DNA of 64,000 nucleotides from Sorangium cellulosum So0157-2 (GTDB lineage Bacteria; Myxococcota_A; Polyangia; Polyangiales; Polyangiaceae): NCBI RefSeq assembly GCF_000418325.1, contig NC_021658.1, positions 10,120,001 to 10,184,000 of the forward strand, written 5' to 3'. The stretch's first letter is position 1, and every line of letters begins with the position of its first letter. The notes beneath the pieces are model-generated. The model was given only the letters and a program-made list of their open reading frames with translations. It was not told the origin of the DNA and ran no database searches. A program made the translations under genes and the position numbers. Of the stretch, positions 28,766 to 39,100 are shown piece after piece.

Positions 28766-30232
28766 TCACTCCTCGATCACGAACTCCACGCGGCGGTTCT
28801 TCGCGAGGCTCGCCGGGTCGTCGCCCTCGGCCACCGGCCTGTCCGACCCGTAGCCCTCGGCCGTGAGCCGGCCCGGGCTGACGCCCTTCTGGATCAAGTA
28901 CTTCCGGACCGTGTCGGCGCGCTGCTGGCTCAGCTCCTGGTTCAGCTCGCGCGTGCCGGTCTCGTCGGTGTGCCCCTCGACCCGCACGTGCTCGATCTCG
29001 GGGTTCGCCTTCAGGACGAGCGCCACCTGGTCGAGGGTCTTGTACGACTCCGGCTCGAGCTCGGCCGATCCCGTCCGGAAGCGGATGGTATCCCGCATCA
29101 CGAACTCGCCCTGCTCGTACGTGACCCGCGGATCGCCCTTGTCCGGGCAGCCGTCGTCGTCCTCGACGCCGTTGATCGTCTCCTTCTCGTCCGGGCACTC
29201 GTCGTCCGCGTTCGGCACGCCGTCCTGATCGTCGTCGGCGTCCTCCTCGGGGCAGCCGTCGCTGTCGTAGTCGGCGTCGCGGTCCTCGGGCACGTCGGGG
29301 CACTGGTCGCGCTCGTCGTCGACCCCGTCGTGGTCGCGGTCGTGCGAGGTCGGCGTGTACTTCACGCCCGCGAACACGCGGAAGAGCGGCACGCCGTAGC
29401 CGGCCAGCGCGCCGATGCCCGGACCCGCGACGATCTCCCACTCCTCGCTCGGGTTGATCTTCACGTAGCCGAGCGCCTCGAGCGGCGTCTCCTCCTCCTT
29501 CAGGTCGTCCGCGGTGAAGCCGATGCCGCCGTTGGCCTCCGCGCCGATCTCGACCTTCCCGTCGATGCCGCCGAAGCGGTAGCCGAGCGCCGCCGCGTAC
29601 GTCAGCTCGCTCCCTGCCTCGACGTTGCGGTACGTCGTCCCCTCGCGGATGGCGACGCCCGCGTTGACGCCGAACCTGAGGCCGGGCGCGAACCGGTGAT
29701 CGAGGATGATGCGCGGCCAGAACACCACGTTGCGCGCGCCGCCCGCGAAGTCGCCGGTGTGCGTGGGCACGCGCAGCTCGGCCACGAGGCCGAGCCCGAT
29801 GGAGTCGCGGTCGTCGAGGATGCGCAGCTTCGGCACGAGCCGGATGTCGCCGAGGCCCCCGAACGACGGCGAGCCCTCCCCCGACTGGAAGAGGAAGAAC
29901 GGGATGTCGAGGCCGAGCGCGAACGGCTCGGCGATGGTGACCGAGGCCATGAGATCGGCGCCCAGCCGGCCGCTCACGATCTGGGTCCGCACGTCCCTGT
30001 CGCCGGTCGCGAAGATGAGCGGGTTGTGCGCGTAGTTCAGGAGCAGCCCGAACTCCCACGGGTCCGCGGGCTCGCGGACGCCGGAGCCCTCGGTGACGAC
30101 GAACGCGTCGTGGGTGACGGCGGGCTTGAAGCGCTCGACGTCGATGTTGGTCTCCTGCGCCGACGCGCTCGTCGCGGCGGCGAGGATCGTGACGATGCTG
30201 CAGGCGGTGGCGGCGGTGGTCCGTGCGCGCAT
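28766..30232 (-). CDS. OmpA-family protein with thrombospondin type 3 repeats
   Basis: A 488-residue outer-membrane protein. The start at 30232 (MRARTTAATACSIVTILAAA) is preferred because AGGAG lies four bases upstream; an in-frame ATG at 30247 overlaps the upstream stop. After the signal come a transporter-like beta-barrel (about 50-280), an Asp-rich calcium-binding region with TSP3 repeats (DHDGVDDERDQCPDVPEDRD, DADDDQDGVPNADDECPDEK), and a C-terminal OmpA domain with VRVEGHTDETGTRELNQELS and GYGSDRPVAEG, which binds peptidoglycan. It probably links outer membrane and cell wall. It forms an operon with the MYXO-CTERM-like protein upstream. Confidence 0.92.
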   Translation of the reverse strand: MRARTTAATACSIVTILAAATSASAQETNIDVERFKPAVTHDAFVVTEGSGVREPADPWEFGLLLNYAHNPLIFATGDRDVRTQIVSGRLGADLMASVTIAEPFALGLDIPFFLFQSGEGSPSFGGLGDIRLVPKLRILDDRDSIGLGLVAELRVPTHTGDFAGGARNVVFWPRIILDHRFAPGLRFGVNAGVAIREGTTYRNVEAGSELTYAAALGYRFGGIDGKVEIGAEANGGIGFTADDLKEEETPLEALGYVKINPSEEWEIVAGPGIGALAGYGVPLFRVFAGVKYTPTSHDRDHDGVDDERDQCPDVPEDRDADYDSDGCPEEDADDDQDGVPNADDECPDEKETINGVEDDDGCPDKGDPRVTYEQGEFVMRDTIRFRTGSAELEPESYKTLDQVALVLKANPEIEHVRVEGHTDETGTRELNQELSQQRADTVRKYLIQKGVSPGRLTAEGYGSDRPVAEGDDPASLAKNRRVEFVIEE

Positions 30233-30243
30233 GGGTCTCCTCT

Positions 30244-31473
30244 TCATCGGCCAGCCCCCGGTCCGCGGCGGGGGCGTCTGCGCCAGGCGAGCGCGAGCCC
30301 GCCGGCGGCGAGCAGCGAGAGGGCGCCGCCGCCGAGGGGCGCGGGCCCCGCCGTGCAGGCGCAGGCGCCGCCCTGGACCCCAGCCTCCCCGCCCTCGACG
30401 CAGCGCCCGGTCGGCGCGCAGCGCAGGTCCCCGCCGCACACGGACGAGCCCGGCGAGCACGGGCCGCACTGCCCGTTCACGCACACGAGATCGCCGCACT
30501 CGGCGTTCGACGTGCAGGTGCCGCTGGGCGTGGGGACGCACCGGTGATCCGGCGAGCAGTCCTCGTCCGCGTCGCAGTCCGCGTCGTCGACGCACGACAC
30601 CGGGAGGATGCAGTCGCCGTCGACGCAGACGCCCCGGCCGGCGCAGTCCGCGTCGTCCGTGCAGCCGGAGGGCGGCACGATCACGTCGGGCACCCGGTCG
30701 CCGTCCGCATCGCCGGCCAGGCACGGGGCGGAGATGCCGACGTCGAGATCGCCCGACCCGAGCCCCGGGGCGTCGTTCACCGACCGGAAGTACAGGTTCG
30801 CGTTGCACGTCGCGTCGACGCCCACGATGTCGAGCGCGATCGAGCCCTGCGCGTATCCCCGCGTCTCCTCGCCGAGCAGCAGCGGATCGACGTCGGTCCG
30901 TGCCTCGGTGGCCACCTGCATGTCGGTGACCGTGAGGGGCTCGTAGCTCCCCGAGGCCGCGAACGTCCAGACCCCCGCGCGCGTGCCGTCGCCCTTCACG
31001 CCGAGCACGACCTCGTAGCCGCCCGGCGAATCGTCCTCCGTGAACCGCGGGTCGATCTCGGGCGCCCGGGCCGTGCCGCCGGTCCCCCGGTTCTTGTCGG
31101 CGTCGATGAACACGAAGAGCGTCGCCTGGGCGCCGACCGCGGTCGTCCCCGACACGTAAGCGCGCACCCAGAGCCGCCCCGCGTCGGCGACCGCGTACCC
31201 CGCACGGAAATCGATCGACTGCTCCGGGGCCTCGAACGTCCCCATGCCGTCGCCCGCGACGTCCTCCTCGCCGTACGGCCAGCGCCGCTCCCCCGTCTTG
31301 TCGAGCGCGACGATCTCGTCGAGCACCGGCGTCGTCCGCCCGTCGGCCCACGTCTGAGCGGACGAGCTCTTCGGGACGAGCGCGACGGCGAGCGCCGCGC
31401 CCACAGCCAGCGGCGCGACCAGCGAGCGCCCCCTCCTGCACCCCTCTCTATGATGTGCCATGGCGGGCAGCAT
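30244..31473 (-). CDS. Exported protein with MYXO-CTERM-like sorting tail
   Basis: A 409-residue exported protein. After a signal (LVAPLAVGAALAVALVPKSSS) comes a domain of about 210 residues without a known family, rich in beta strands and Asp (LFVFIDADKNRGTGGTARAP). A DGDRVPDV motif and four Cys-rich EGF-like repeats follow (CTDDADCAGRGVCVDGDC, then CVDDADCDADEDCSPDHRC). The end, CACTAGPAPLGGGALSLLAA then a short hydrophobic run and WRRRPRR, matches the tripartite MYXO-CTERM tail (Cys, membrane helix, Arg cluster) that myxosortases cut for surface anchoring. Its stop overlaps an ATG of the OmpA gene. Start choice is uncertain: ATG 31473 or 31461. The ligand is unknown. Confidence 0.82.
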   Translation of the reverse strand: MLPAMAHHREGCRRGRSLVAPLAVGAALAVALVPKSSSAQTWADGRTTPVLDEIVALDKTGERRWPYGEEDVAGDGMGTFEAPEQSIDFRAGYAVADAGRLWVRAYVSGTTAVGAQATLFVFIDADKNRGTGGTARAPEIDPRFTEDDSPGGYEVVLGVKGDGTRAGVWTFAASGSYEPLTVTDMQVATEARTDVDPLLLGEETRGYAQGSIALDIVGVDATCNANLYFRSVNDAPGLGSGDLDVGISAPCLAGDADGDRVPDVIVPPSGCTDDADCAGRGVCVDGDCILPVSCVDDADCDADEDCSPDHRCVPTPSGTCTSNAECGDLVCVNGQCGPCSPGSSVCGGDLRCAPTGRCVEGGEAGVQGGACACTAGPAPLGGGALSLLAAGGLALAWRRRPRRGPGAGR

Positions 31474-31818
31474 CCTCGCATAGGTCGATGCAACCCTTGC
31501 AAATGAAAGGCGAAATGACCGGTGCGACGCGCCCGGAGTGCGCAGGGGTGCGCGCGCCTCGGACAGCGCGCGCGGCGCTCCCCCGCGCCGGCGGCCCGCG
31601 CGCCGCGCTCGTGACGCGCGCGACCGAGCGCCCTGTTTTTACAGCGCCGAGCGCCCCGCCGTGGCGCTCCGGGACGTCGCCTTCGCTTGGCCGCGGGCCC
31701 GGGTTCTGTAACTGTCCCGCGGTCAGTTACGCGCCGCTGCGCCGGCTCGGGCTCGGGGTGCCGGGCTCTAGCGTCGGGCCGGCGAGGGGAAGCTCCTCAT
31801 TTCGATCGAGGGAGACCG
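31474..31818. promoter_or_regulatory. Divergent promoter region
   Basis: 345 bases lie between the divergent MYXO-CTERM-like gene and the M1 peptidase gene. No gene is seen. The part near 31470-31510 is AT-richer. The peptidase gene has GAGGGAGA before its ATG; no promoter boxes can be named with confidence. Confidence 0.45.
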
Positions 31819-34320
31819 ATGCACTGCACTGTCCAGAAACACCGCCCCGGAGCGTTCCGGGTGGCCTGCCTGCTGCTTGGATCGCTCGCCGCGGCGTGCT
31901 CGGGGGAAGGCCCGGCGCCGCTCGAGGGGAGCGCGTTCGACGTCGAGCGGTACGATCTCCGGGGCGAGTTCGACTGGGAGCGGGGCCGCCTCGTCGCGAC
32001 GCTGGGCCTCACGCTGTCGATCACCGGCGACGGCCCGCGGGTCGTCGTGCTCGACAGCGCCGTCGCCGAGGTGAAGGAGGTCCGTCGCAAGGACGGCGGC
32101 GCGCTCCCGCACGAGCTCGATCCGGCGCGCGAGGCGCTCGCGGTCGATCTCTCGAGCGTGCCCGAGGCGTCGCGCGGCGAGCCGATCGCGCTCGAGATCG
32201 ACTACGAGGCGCTCTCCGGCGACGCGCTCCGCGCGGTGCCGGCGCGCAAGGGCGATCCGGTCGCCGTGCGCGCGGTCTACACGATCTCGGAGCCGCTCGG
32301 GGCGTCGCGGTGGATGCCGTGCCACAACGCGCCCTCGGATCGGGCGGTGTTCTCGGTCGCCATGCGCGTCGACGGCGGCGAGTCGCTGATCGCGAACGGC
32401 GATCTCGTCGCCGACGAGGATCTCGGGACCTCGGGCCGCCTCGTCCGCTACGAGACCGCGTACCCGCTGCCGCCCTACCTCATGGCGTTCGCGATCGGCG
32501 ATTTCGAGGTCGAGCGCGGCGCGAGGGGGGACCTCCCCATCGCGGTCTGGCACCGCCGCGGGCTGCCCGGCGATCACGGCAAGATGGTGGACGAGATCGC
32601 GCGCGCGATCGGCCGCTTCGAGGAGCTGCTCGTGCCGTACCCGTTCGAGAAGTACGCGCTCGTGCTCCTGCCGGACTTCTCGGTGGGCGGGGTCGAGCAC
32701 GCGAGCATCAGCTTCCAGCGCGAGGAGCGGAGCACCGAGCCCGCGCTCGCCTCGGATCTCTTGCTCACGACGCACGAGCTCGCGCACCAGTGGTTCGGCG
32801 ATCTGGTGACGGTGGAGACGTGGGACGACCTCTGGATCAAGGAGGGCATGGCGACGCTGCTCGAGCAGGAGGGCGTCCGCGCCTACACGGACCAGAGCGG
32901 CGCGGGCACGCTGAACGGCGACGAGCTCGGCCCCCGCGCGGGCGACGCCGTCCGCGACCCGTCGCTCGCGCCGGACGAGAAGTACACGAGCGGCCCCTAC
33001 GGCCGCGCGGCCTGGCTGCTCACCCAGATCCGCAGCCTCACCGGCGAGGACGCCTTCTGGTCGGCGCTCCGCGGCGTGCTCGCGGAGCGCCGCTTCGGGA
33101 CGATCGGCACGGACGCGCTCCTCGACGCCTTCGCGCCGGCGCTCGGCCCGGAGGCGCTCGCCCGCGCGCGGCGCGCGGCCTCGGCCAAGGCGCTCCCGAG
33201 CCTCGCGGTCGAGCCCGCGCCGTCGGGCGGGGCGTTCGTCACGCTGCGCGACCCGGACGGCGCGCTCGTCGCCCCGCTGGAGCTCGCCTGGGTCTCCGTG
33301 GACGGCGCCCCCCGCGTGCAGGCGCTCGCGCCCGGCGAGCGCGTCGAGGTCGCGCCCGCGCGCCCCTCCGAGCTCCTCGTCGTCGATCCGCTGGATCGCC
33401 ACCCCGAGTGGGCCTTCCTCGGCACCGAGCGCGATCTCGAGGCCTACGCCGCGGCGCTCGCCCCGCGCCGCGTGCCGTCGGATCCCGAGGCGGTCTCGCG
33501 CTTCCTCGAGGTCGGCGGCGCGCACCAGCTCGCCGCGCTCCAGGGCGGCCTGCCCGCGGGGCTCGCGCCCGAGCAGCTCGAGATCTTCCTGGAGGACCTC
33601 GACGGCGAGGCGGCCCGCGCCGTGGCGCTGGCCGCGGCGTGCGACGCCGCGAGCGCGCCGGGCCTCGACGCCAAGGTCCGCGGCGCGTGGTCGAGCGTGC
33701 TCGCCGGCCTCTTCGCCGGCGCCCCGCACAGCTACGGGCTCGACTACGTCGACAGCTACGCGGCGTGCAGCGCCGTCGTCTCGCCCGAGGAGCTGTTCGC
33801 CGAGGACTGGGCCCTCTTGCGGGCCGGGCTCGCGTACGGCGGCGTCTCCGACGCGCGGCTCCAGTACCTGTCCAAGTTCAGGTTGTCGCCCGACGCGGCG
33901 CTCCGCACGTGGGGGCCGGTCGCGCTCGCGTCGAGCTCGGTGCGCGCGCGCGTCCTCGCGATCCGGCACCTCGCGACGTACGTGGACGGGCTCGACCAGG
34001 CCGCCCTCCCCGCGTGGCGCGACTTCTTCGCCGGCGTGCTCGGCGTGACCGACGTCTCCGACGTCCTCGCCGCGGATCTCCGCGCCGTGGTGGCCTCTGC
34101 CGCGCCCACGGCGGCTGGCAACGAGGCGGCGCTCGCGGGCCTGACTCGGGTGCTTCGCGCGCCCGCGGCCCGCTCGGTCCATCCCGGCGCCGTCTGCGCG
34201 GCGTTCGTGTTGACGGGCGGTGACGAGCAGGCGTTCCGCCGCTTCGCCGCCGCCCTCGACGGCGCGGACTTGACCGATCGCGCCGCCGCCTTGCTGCGTT
34301 CTCCCTCCGACTGCCGCTGA
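31819..34320 (+). CDS. M1-family metallopeptidase lipoprotein
   Basis: An 833-residue peptidase. A lipoprotein signal ends SLAAAC (Cys27), so it is likely anchored outside the cytoplasm. The catalytic domain has the exopeptidase-type segment GGVEHAS in place of GAMEN, the zinc motif HELAH at 319-323 and the third ligand Glu342 in WIKEGMATLLEQE, with the exact M1 spacing of 18 residues between. A Tyr in the GPYGRAAWLL region would stabilise the transition state. After about 480 come a beta domain and a C-terminal alpha-helical domain as in aminopeptidase N. M1 enzymes remove N-terminal residues; the altered GAMEN motif makes the exact specificity uncertain. It is monocistronic, with a terminator hairpin after it. 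Confidence 0.9.
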   Translation: MHCTVQKHRPGAFRVACLLLGSLAAACSGEGPAPLEGSAFDVERYDLRGEFDWERGRLVATLGLTLSITGDGPRVVVLDSAVAEVKEVRRKDGGALPHELDPAREALAVDLSSVPEASRGEPIALEIDYEALSGDALRAVPARKGDPVAVRAVYTISEPLGASRWMPCHNAPSDRAVFSVAMRVDGGESLIANGDLVADEDLGTSGRLVRYETAYPLPPYLMAFAIGDFEVERGARGDLPIAVWHRRGLPGDHGKMVDEIARAIGRFEELLVPYPFEKYALVLLPDFSVGGVEHASISFQREERSTEPALASDLLLTTHELAHQWFGDLVTVETWDDLWIKEGMATLLEQEGVRAYTDQSGAGTLNGDELGPRAGDAVRDPSLAPDEKYTSGPYGRAAWLLTQIRSLTGEDAFWSALRGVLAERRFGTIGTDALLDAFAPALGPEALARARRAASAKALPSLAVEPAPSGGAFVTLRDPDGALVAPLELAWVSVDGAPRVQALAPGERVEVAPARPSELLVVDPLDRHPEWAFLGTERDLEAYAAALAPRRVPSDPEAVSRFLEVGGAHQLAALQGGLPAGLAPEQLEIFLEDLDGEAARAVALAAACDAASAPGLDAKVRGAWSSVLAGLFAGAPHSYGLDYVDSYAACSAVVSPEELFAEDWALLRAGLAYGGVSDARLQYLSKFRLSPDAALRTWGPVALASSSVRARVLAIRHLATYVDGLDQAALPAWRDFFAGVLGVTDVSDVLAADLRAVVASAAPTAAGNEAALAGLTRVLRAPAARSVHPGAVCAAFVLTGGDEQAFRRFAAALDGADLTDRAAALLRSPSDCR

Positions 34321-34348
34321 GGCTCCGCGCCCGCGGCGCGCCTCGTCC

Positions 34349-34378
34349 GGCCGGCCTCGCGTCGCGGCGAGGCTGGCC
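34349..34378 (+). terminator. Hairpin after the M1 peptidase gene
   Basis: GGCCGGCCTCGC and GCGAGGCTGGCC form a 12-base stem with one mismatch around six bases, starting 29 bases after the stop. Confidence 0.6.
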
Positions 34379-34417
34379 GCCTGCGTCGAAAGCGGACGCT
34401 GCTATGCTCCGCTGCCC

Positions 34418-35032
34418 ATGTCGGAGCTCATCCAACTTCTTCGCCAGAACGCCCCGGTCGCTCGCCTCGCGGAGTACCTTGATGGCCTGACGCACGACGA
34501 GCGCCTCCGCGCCCTCTCGACCACGACCCGCGCGGATCAGCGGTCGCTCTACGCCGCCGCGAGCCACGCCCCCCCGATCACGCTCGATTTCTTCGTCCCG
34601 GACGGCACCCCGCGCCGCGTCGCGGTTCATCACCAGGGCAGGAACAGTCTTCCTCTTCCGTCGCCGTTCCGTTTTTTCGAGAAGCGCTTTGCCCGTCCCG
34701 AGGACGGCGGCGCCCGGCTCTTTGGTTACAACGAGGGTCTCACGCGTTCCTGGATCGGTCCTGGCTTCTTCGTCGCGGTCCCGACCGCCGGCAATCTCGC
34801 CTGGCAGGAGCGCGGCGCGGTGGTGATCGATTACTTCCAGGTCCCGGACGGCCTCGTGCCCGACGGCTGGCCCCAGGTCGTTCCCAACAGCAAGGGCCTC
34901 CAGGCCTTCGTATACAACGGAACGCGCGACTTCATGCGTCGAGTCTCCAAGGACGTCTCGATCGGCGCCGCCTTCAAGGGAGAGAAGGCGCTCGATCATT
35001 ACTTCACGCTCTGTCGCGCCCCGTCGGTCTAG
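34418..35032 (+). CDS. Conserved-looking protein of unknown function
   Basis: A 204-residue soluble protein that I do not recognise. It begins with a helical segment (MSELIQLLRQNAPVARLAEY, then LDGLTHDERLRAL). The remainder is rich in Phe, Tyr, Pro and beta-prone stretches: ITLDFFVPDGTPRRVAVHHQ, PFRFFEKRFARP, RSWIGPGFFVAVPTAG, VVIDYFQVPDG and a helix-rich end LDHYFTLCRAPSV. The codon use is typical of real genes in this DNA. No signal peptide or membrane segment is present. The fold may bind a hydrophobic ligand, but this is speculation. The gene is monocistronic and is followed within 20 bases by a large inverted repeat that may end its transcript. Confidence 0.75.
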   Translation: MSELIQLLRQNAPVARLAEYLDGLTHDERLRALSTTTRADQRSLYAAASHAPPITLDFFVPDGTPRRVAVHHQGRNSLPLPSPFRFFEKRFARPEDGGARLFGYNEGLTRSWIGPGFFVAVPTAGNLAWQERGAVVIDYFQVPDGLVPDGWPQVVPNSKGLQAFVYNGTRDFMRRVSKDVSIGAAFKGEKALDHYFTLCRAPSV

Positions 35033-35049
35033 TTCCGCCCGCCAGCAGT

Positions 35050-35190
35050 CCGGCCAGGGATCCGGAGAGAGAGTTCAACGCAAAGGCGCAAAGGCGCAAA
35101 GACGCACAAAAAAGAAAAAAAGATTTGTAGTTTTGCGCCTTTGCGTCTTTGCGTTGAACTCTCTCGCTCGCGAGGCAGATCCCTGGCGGG
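35050..35190. repeat. Large intergenic hairpin element (family member 3)
   Basis: GAGAGTTCAACGCAAAGGCG and the following GCAAAGGCGCAAAGACGCA pair with TTTTGCGCCTTTGCGTCTTT and GCGTTGAACTCTC across an A-rich centre (35106-35130). Outer arms GCCAGGGATC and GATCCCTGGC extend the palindrome to about 140 bases. It is strikingly AT-rich against its context. The internal unit CGCAAAGG/CGCAAAGA is repeated. It lies between the convergent genes at 34418 and 35237. Confidence 0.85.
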
Positions 35191-35236
35191 AGTTCTGGTC
35201 CGCGGTACTGGGTATCCAAAGCGGGTGACCGCCGCT

Positions 35237-35917
35237 CTAATTGGGCCGCGTCCCGCCCGGCCCCGCGAGCCGCGCGACCAGCCCCTTTCTCAGCAGCCCC
35301 ACCTTGTTCCGCATCGCGGTCACCTGCTGCCGCATTCCGTCCGCCTGCTCCGCGAGGTCCACGATCCCCGCCGCCGTCGCCGCCTGAGCCAGCTCGCGCG
35401 CCTCGTCGGCGAGGCGCCCCATGCGCCCTTCGACCTCGTCCATGGCCGCCACCACCTCCGCGATCTGCTCGGGGCTCGCCGCCTCGCGCTGGCGCGCCGC
35501 CGCCTCCTGGACCAGCTGGTTGATGTTCCGCCCCTCCTCGCCGAGCGCCGCGAAGCGCTGGAACAGCTCCCCGAGCTGCTCCGCGCGCCGCTTGATCTCT
35601 TCCCCCCGCGCGGCCAGCGCCGTCGCCGTCGCCTCGTGGCGATCCCGCGCCGCAGCGATCGCCGCGATCAGCGACCCGAGCGCCACGCTCACGCGCTGCT
35701 GCGCCTCCGCGGCCTCCGTCGTCGACTTCGCCGCGCGCTCGATCCCCTTGCGCGTGTCCAAGGACAGCCGCCGCGCCGACTCTGCGAGCTCCTCGAAGCG
35801 GAAGAGCTCGCGCTCGAGCGCGCGCGCCGCCTCGGCGAGCTCGCCCCCGCCCTTGTCGTGCTCGTCCTTCCCGCCCCCGCCGCGGCCGTTCTTCTCGCGC
35901 TTGTTCACGTTGTCCAC
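35237..35917 (-). CDS. Coiled-coil protein of unknown function
   Basis: A 226-residue protein read from GTG 35917 (another GTG lies three codons on). After a charged Gly/Lys-rich start (VNKREKNGRGGGGKDEHDKG), almost the whole chain is helical with heptad character: ARALERELFRFEELAESARR, AAIAAARDRHEATATALAAR, GEEIKRRAEQLGELFQRFAA and a C-terminal AEQADGMRQQVTAMRNKVGL. It looks like the helical signalling rod of chemoreceptors, but lacks the conserved hairpin tip, membrane segments and HAMP. It is divergent from the CheB-CheR-kinase gene 248 bases away, which may hint at a chemosensory role; this is weak inference. Confidence 0.75.
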   Translation of the reverse strand: MDNVNKREKNGRGGGGKDEHDKGGGELAEAARALERELFRFEELAESARRLSLDTRKGIERAAKSTTEAAEAQQRVSVALGSLIAAIAAARDRHEATATALAARGEEIKRRAEQLGELFQRFAALGEEGRNINQLVQEAAARQREAASPEQIAEVVAAMDEVEGRMGRLADEARELAQAATAAGIVDLAEQADGMRQQVTAMRNKVGLLRKGLVARLAGPGGTRPN

Positions 35918-36165
35918 TCTCGACCGCCCCTTGCGTCCGTCCGCGTGAGGCGCGCTGCATCCTGCACGATCCCCGGCCCGCGCGGCACCCCCTGCGCTCG
36001 CCCGGCGCACGATCCCCGCGGAGCGGCGCTGCCGAGCGAGGGGCGTCGCGGGCGCGCGACCGCGCGCGGCCCCCTGCGCCGGCCCGGGCAGCGTGGTATC
36101 GGATGGCTCCCTACGCCCGCATCCGGTACCCTCGTGACCCCGCGCCCTCGCGATCTGTTGTTTCC

Positions 36166-39100
36166 ATGAGAACGAAGAACAGCAGCCGCGCCAGGCGGCC
36201 ATCCAGCAGGAACAAGAAGCCAGCGACTGCGCAGGTCGCACCCAAGCTGGAGGATCGTACGCCTGGCTTCATCGCCCAGAGCGCCGGGGCCCCGGCCGCC
36301 CACGAGCAGCTCGCCGTGGCGGGCCCCACCTACGTCGTCGGGATCGGCTCCTCCGCGGGGGGCCTCGAGGCGCTCCGGATCCTGATTGGAGGCCTGAAGG
36401 CCGCCGATCGGATGAGCCTGGTCATCGTGCAGCACCTCGCGCCGCAGCATCGGAGTCGGCTCGTCGAGATCATCAGCCACTCGACCACCCTCAGCGTCAA
36501 AGAGGTCTCCGAGGGCGAGGTCCTCTGCGCGAACACGGTCTACGTGACCCCGCCCAACGCCGACGTGGTGGTCGACGGCCACGTCCTCCTCCTGCGGCAG
36601 CCCGAGACCAAGGTCGGTCCGAAGCCCTCGGTCGACCTGTTCTTCAAGTCGATCGCCGAGCACTACGGCGAGAACGCCATCGGCGTCGTCCTCTCGGGGA
36701 CCGGGTCGGACGGCGCGCAGGGCGTCCGCGCCATCAAGGCCGCCGGCGGGGTCACCCTCTGCCAGACCCCCGAGTCGGCCAAGTACGACGGCATGCCGCG
36801 CGCCGCGAAGCAGACCGGCGCCGTCGACCTCGAGCTCGGCCTGGAGGAGATGGCCAATCGGCTCAGCAAGTTCAACGAGCTCGCCGGCCGCTCCGACCAG
36901 CCCGACGCCTCGCTCCGGCAGCTCAGCCTGAGCCCGCAGGACCCGTATCACAGCATCCTCACCTTCCTGGAGAAGGCGAGCCGGGTCAACTTCGCCCGGT
37001 ACAAGCAGACCACCGTCCGCCGGCGGATCGAGCGGCGCGTCATCGCCACGCGCTGCGAGTCGATCGAGGCCTACGCCGACTACCTCCGCGTGCGCCCCGA
37101 GGAGGGCAGGCTCCTCTTCCAGGACATCCTGATCTCGGTGACGTCGTTCTTCCGCGACGAGGCCTCGTTCAAGGCCCTCGCGGCCGCCATCGCCGAGCGG
37201 CTCGACAAGAAGCGCACCGGCGACAGCTTCCGCGCCTGGGTCGTCGGCTGCGCCACGGGCGAGGAGGCGTACTCGATCGCCATCCTCGTGTTCGAGGCGC
37301 TCGCGAAGGCGAACAAGCAGCTCAACGTCCAGATCTTCGCGACGGACATCGACGAGCAGGCGATGTCCGTCGCGCGCAAGGGGCTCTATCAGAAGGCCGC
37401 GGTCGCCGACATCCCCCCCAAGCTGCGGTCCAGGTACTTCGACGAGCAGGACCAGTGGTTCAGGATCAAGGACTACGTCCGCGACGCCATCGTCTTCGCG
37501 CGCCACGACGTCGCCCAGGATCCGCCGTTCCTCAAGCTGGATCTCGTCTCGTGCCGCAACGTCCTCATCTACTTCAACCCCCACCTGCAGGAGCACACGC
37601 TCAAGACGTTCCATTTCGCGATGGACGACCAGGGCGTCCTGTTCCTCGGCAAGTCCGAGTCGGCGACGACCGTGAGCGACGTGTTCGAGCTCACGGACAA
37701 GAACGCGAAGATCTTCGCCCGGTCCGGCAAGAAGGGCGATCTCCCGCGGTCGTACTCTCGGCAGGAGTTCAACCGCGAGAGCGCGCTCATCACGAAGGAT
37801 CGCCAGTCCACCACGGCGATGGACCTCTTCACCGCCATGGTGAACGGCTTCGCGCCGGACTCGGTCCTCGTCGACGACGACCACCGGGTGCGGCACGTCT
37901 TCGGGAACGCCAACCGGTACCTGAACTTCCCGAAGGGCGAGCCCAGCGTCTCGATCCAGAAGCTGCTCCCGTCCGACGTGGCGATCGAGCTCGCCGCGCT
38001 GCTCCACCGGGCCGAGCGGTCGGGCCACGCCGCGAAGGGGGACCACCGGCACACGTTCGTCGTCGACCGAGAGGAGCGGAAGCTCCAGCTCACCGTCGTG
38101 CCGCTCCCGTCCGACGGCGGGACCGAGTTCATCGTCTGCTTCAGCCACGCGCACGACCCGCCCCGCCCCGCGAGGGCGCCCGCGAGCGGCTCCCGCCTCG
38201 CGCCGGACGAGCAGATCCGGCGGCTCGAGCAGGAGCTCGCGGCGGCGCGGGAGCACCTCCAGACCATCATCGAGGAGCACGACACCGCGAGCGAGGAGCT
38301 CCAGGCCCTCAACGAGGAGCTCCAGTCGTCCAACGAGGAGCTCCAGTCCACCAACGAGGAGCTGGAGACCACGAACGAGGAGCTCCAGTCGGCGAACGAG
38401 GAGCTGACGACGCTGAACCAGGAGATCAACGTCAAGTCGTCCGAGCTCATGACGCTCAACCAGCGGCTCATCGCGATCCAGAACGCGATCGCCTATCCCC
38501 TCTTCGTCGTCGACAAGAACCTCCGCCTCACCGACTACAACCCCGCGTCTCGCCACCTGTTCCGCATCTCGGAGGTGGACCGCGGCCAGCACGTCCGCGC
38601 CGCCCTCGCGCACCTGAACGTCGAGCCCGTCGTCGATCTCGTCACCGAGAGCCTGCGCGAGCGGCGGCCCATGAGGCTCCAGCTCGAGGTCCTCGACCGA
38701 CACTTCGAGGCGCGCATCCAGCTCATCGCGGGGTCGAAGGGGGAGGTGGACGGGGCCGTCGTGAGCTTCGTCGACAACACCGAGCTCGTGCACGCGCTCA
38801 CCCAGAGCAGCGTCAGCAAGGAGCGGCTCTCCGCCATCCTCGACAACACGCCGGCGCTCGTGACCATGAAGGACTCGATCGGCGCCTATGTCTACGTCAA
38901 CCAGCGCTTCTGCGGCGTCCTCGGGCGCTCGGAGAAGGACGTGCTGGGGAGGACGGACGAGGAGCTGTTCGGCCCGAAGGCCGGCAGCGCCCTGCGGGAG
39001 CGCGATTTCGAGGTGCTGAAGAGCCGGTCGCCCATGTGGCTGGAGGAGAGCCTGCATGTGGGCGGCAAGCTCCGCTACTGGCTCTCATCGAAGTTCCCCC

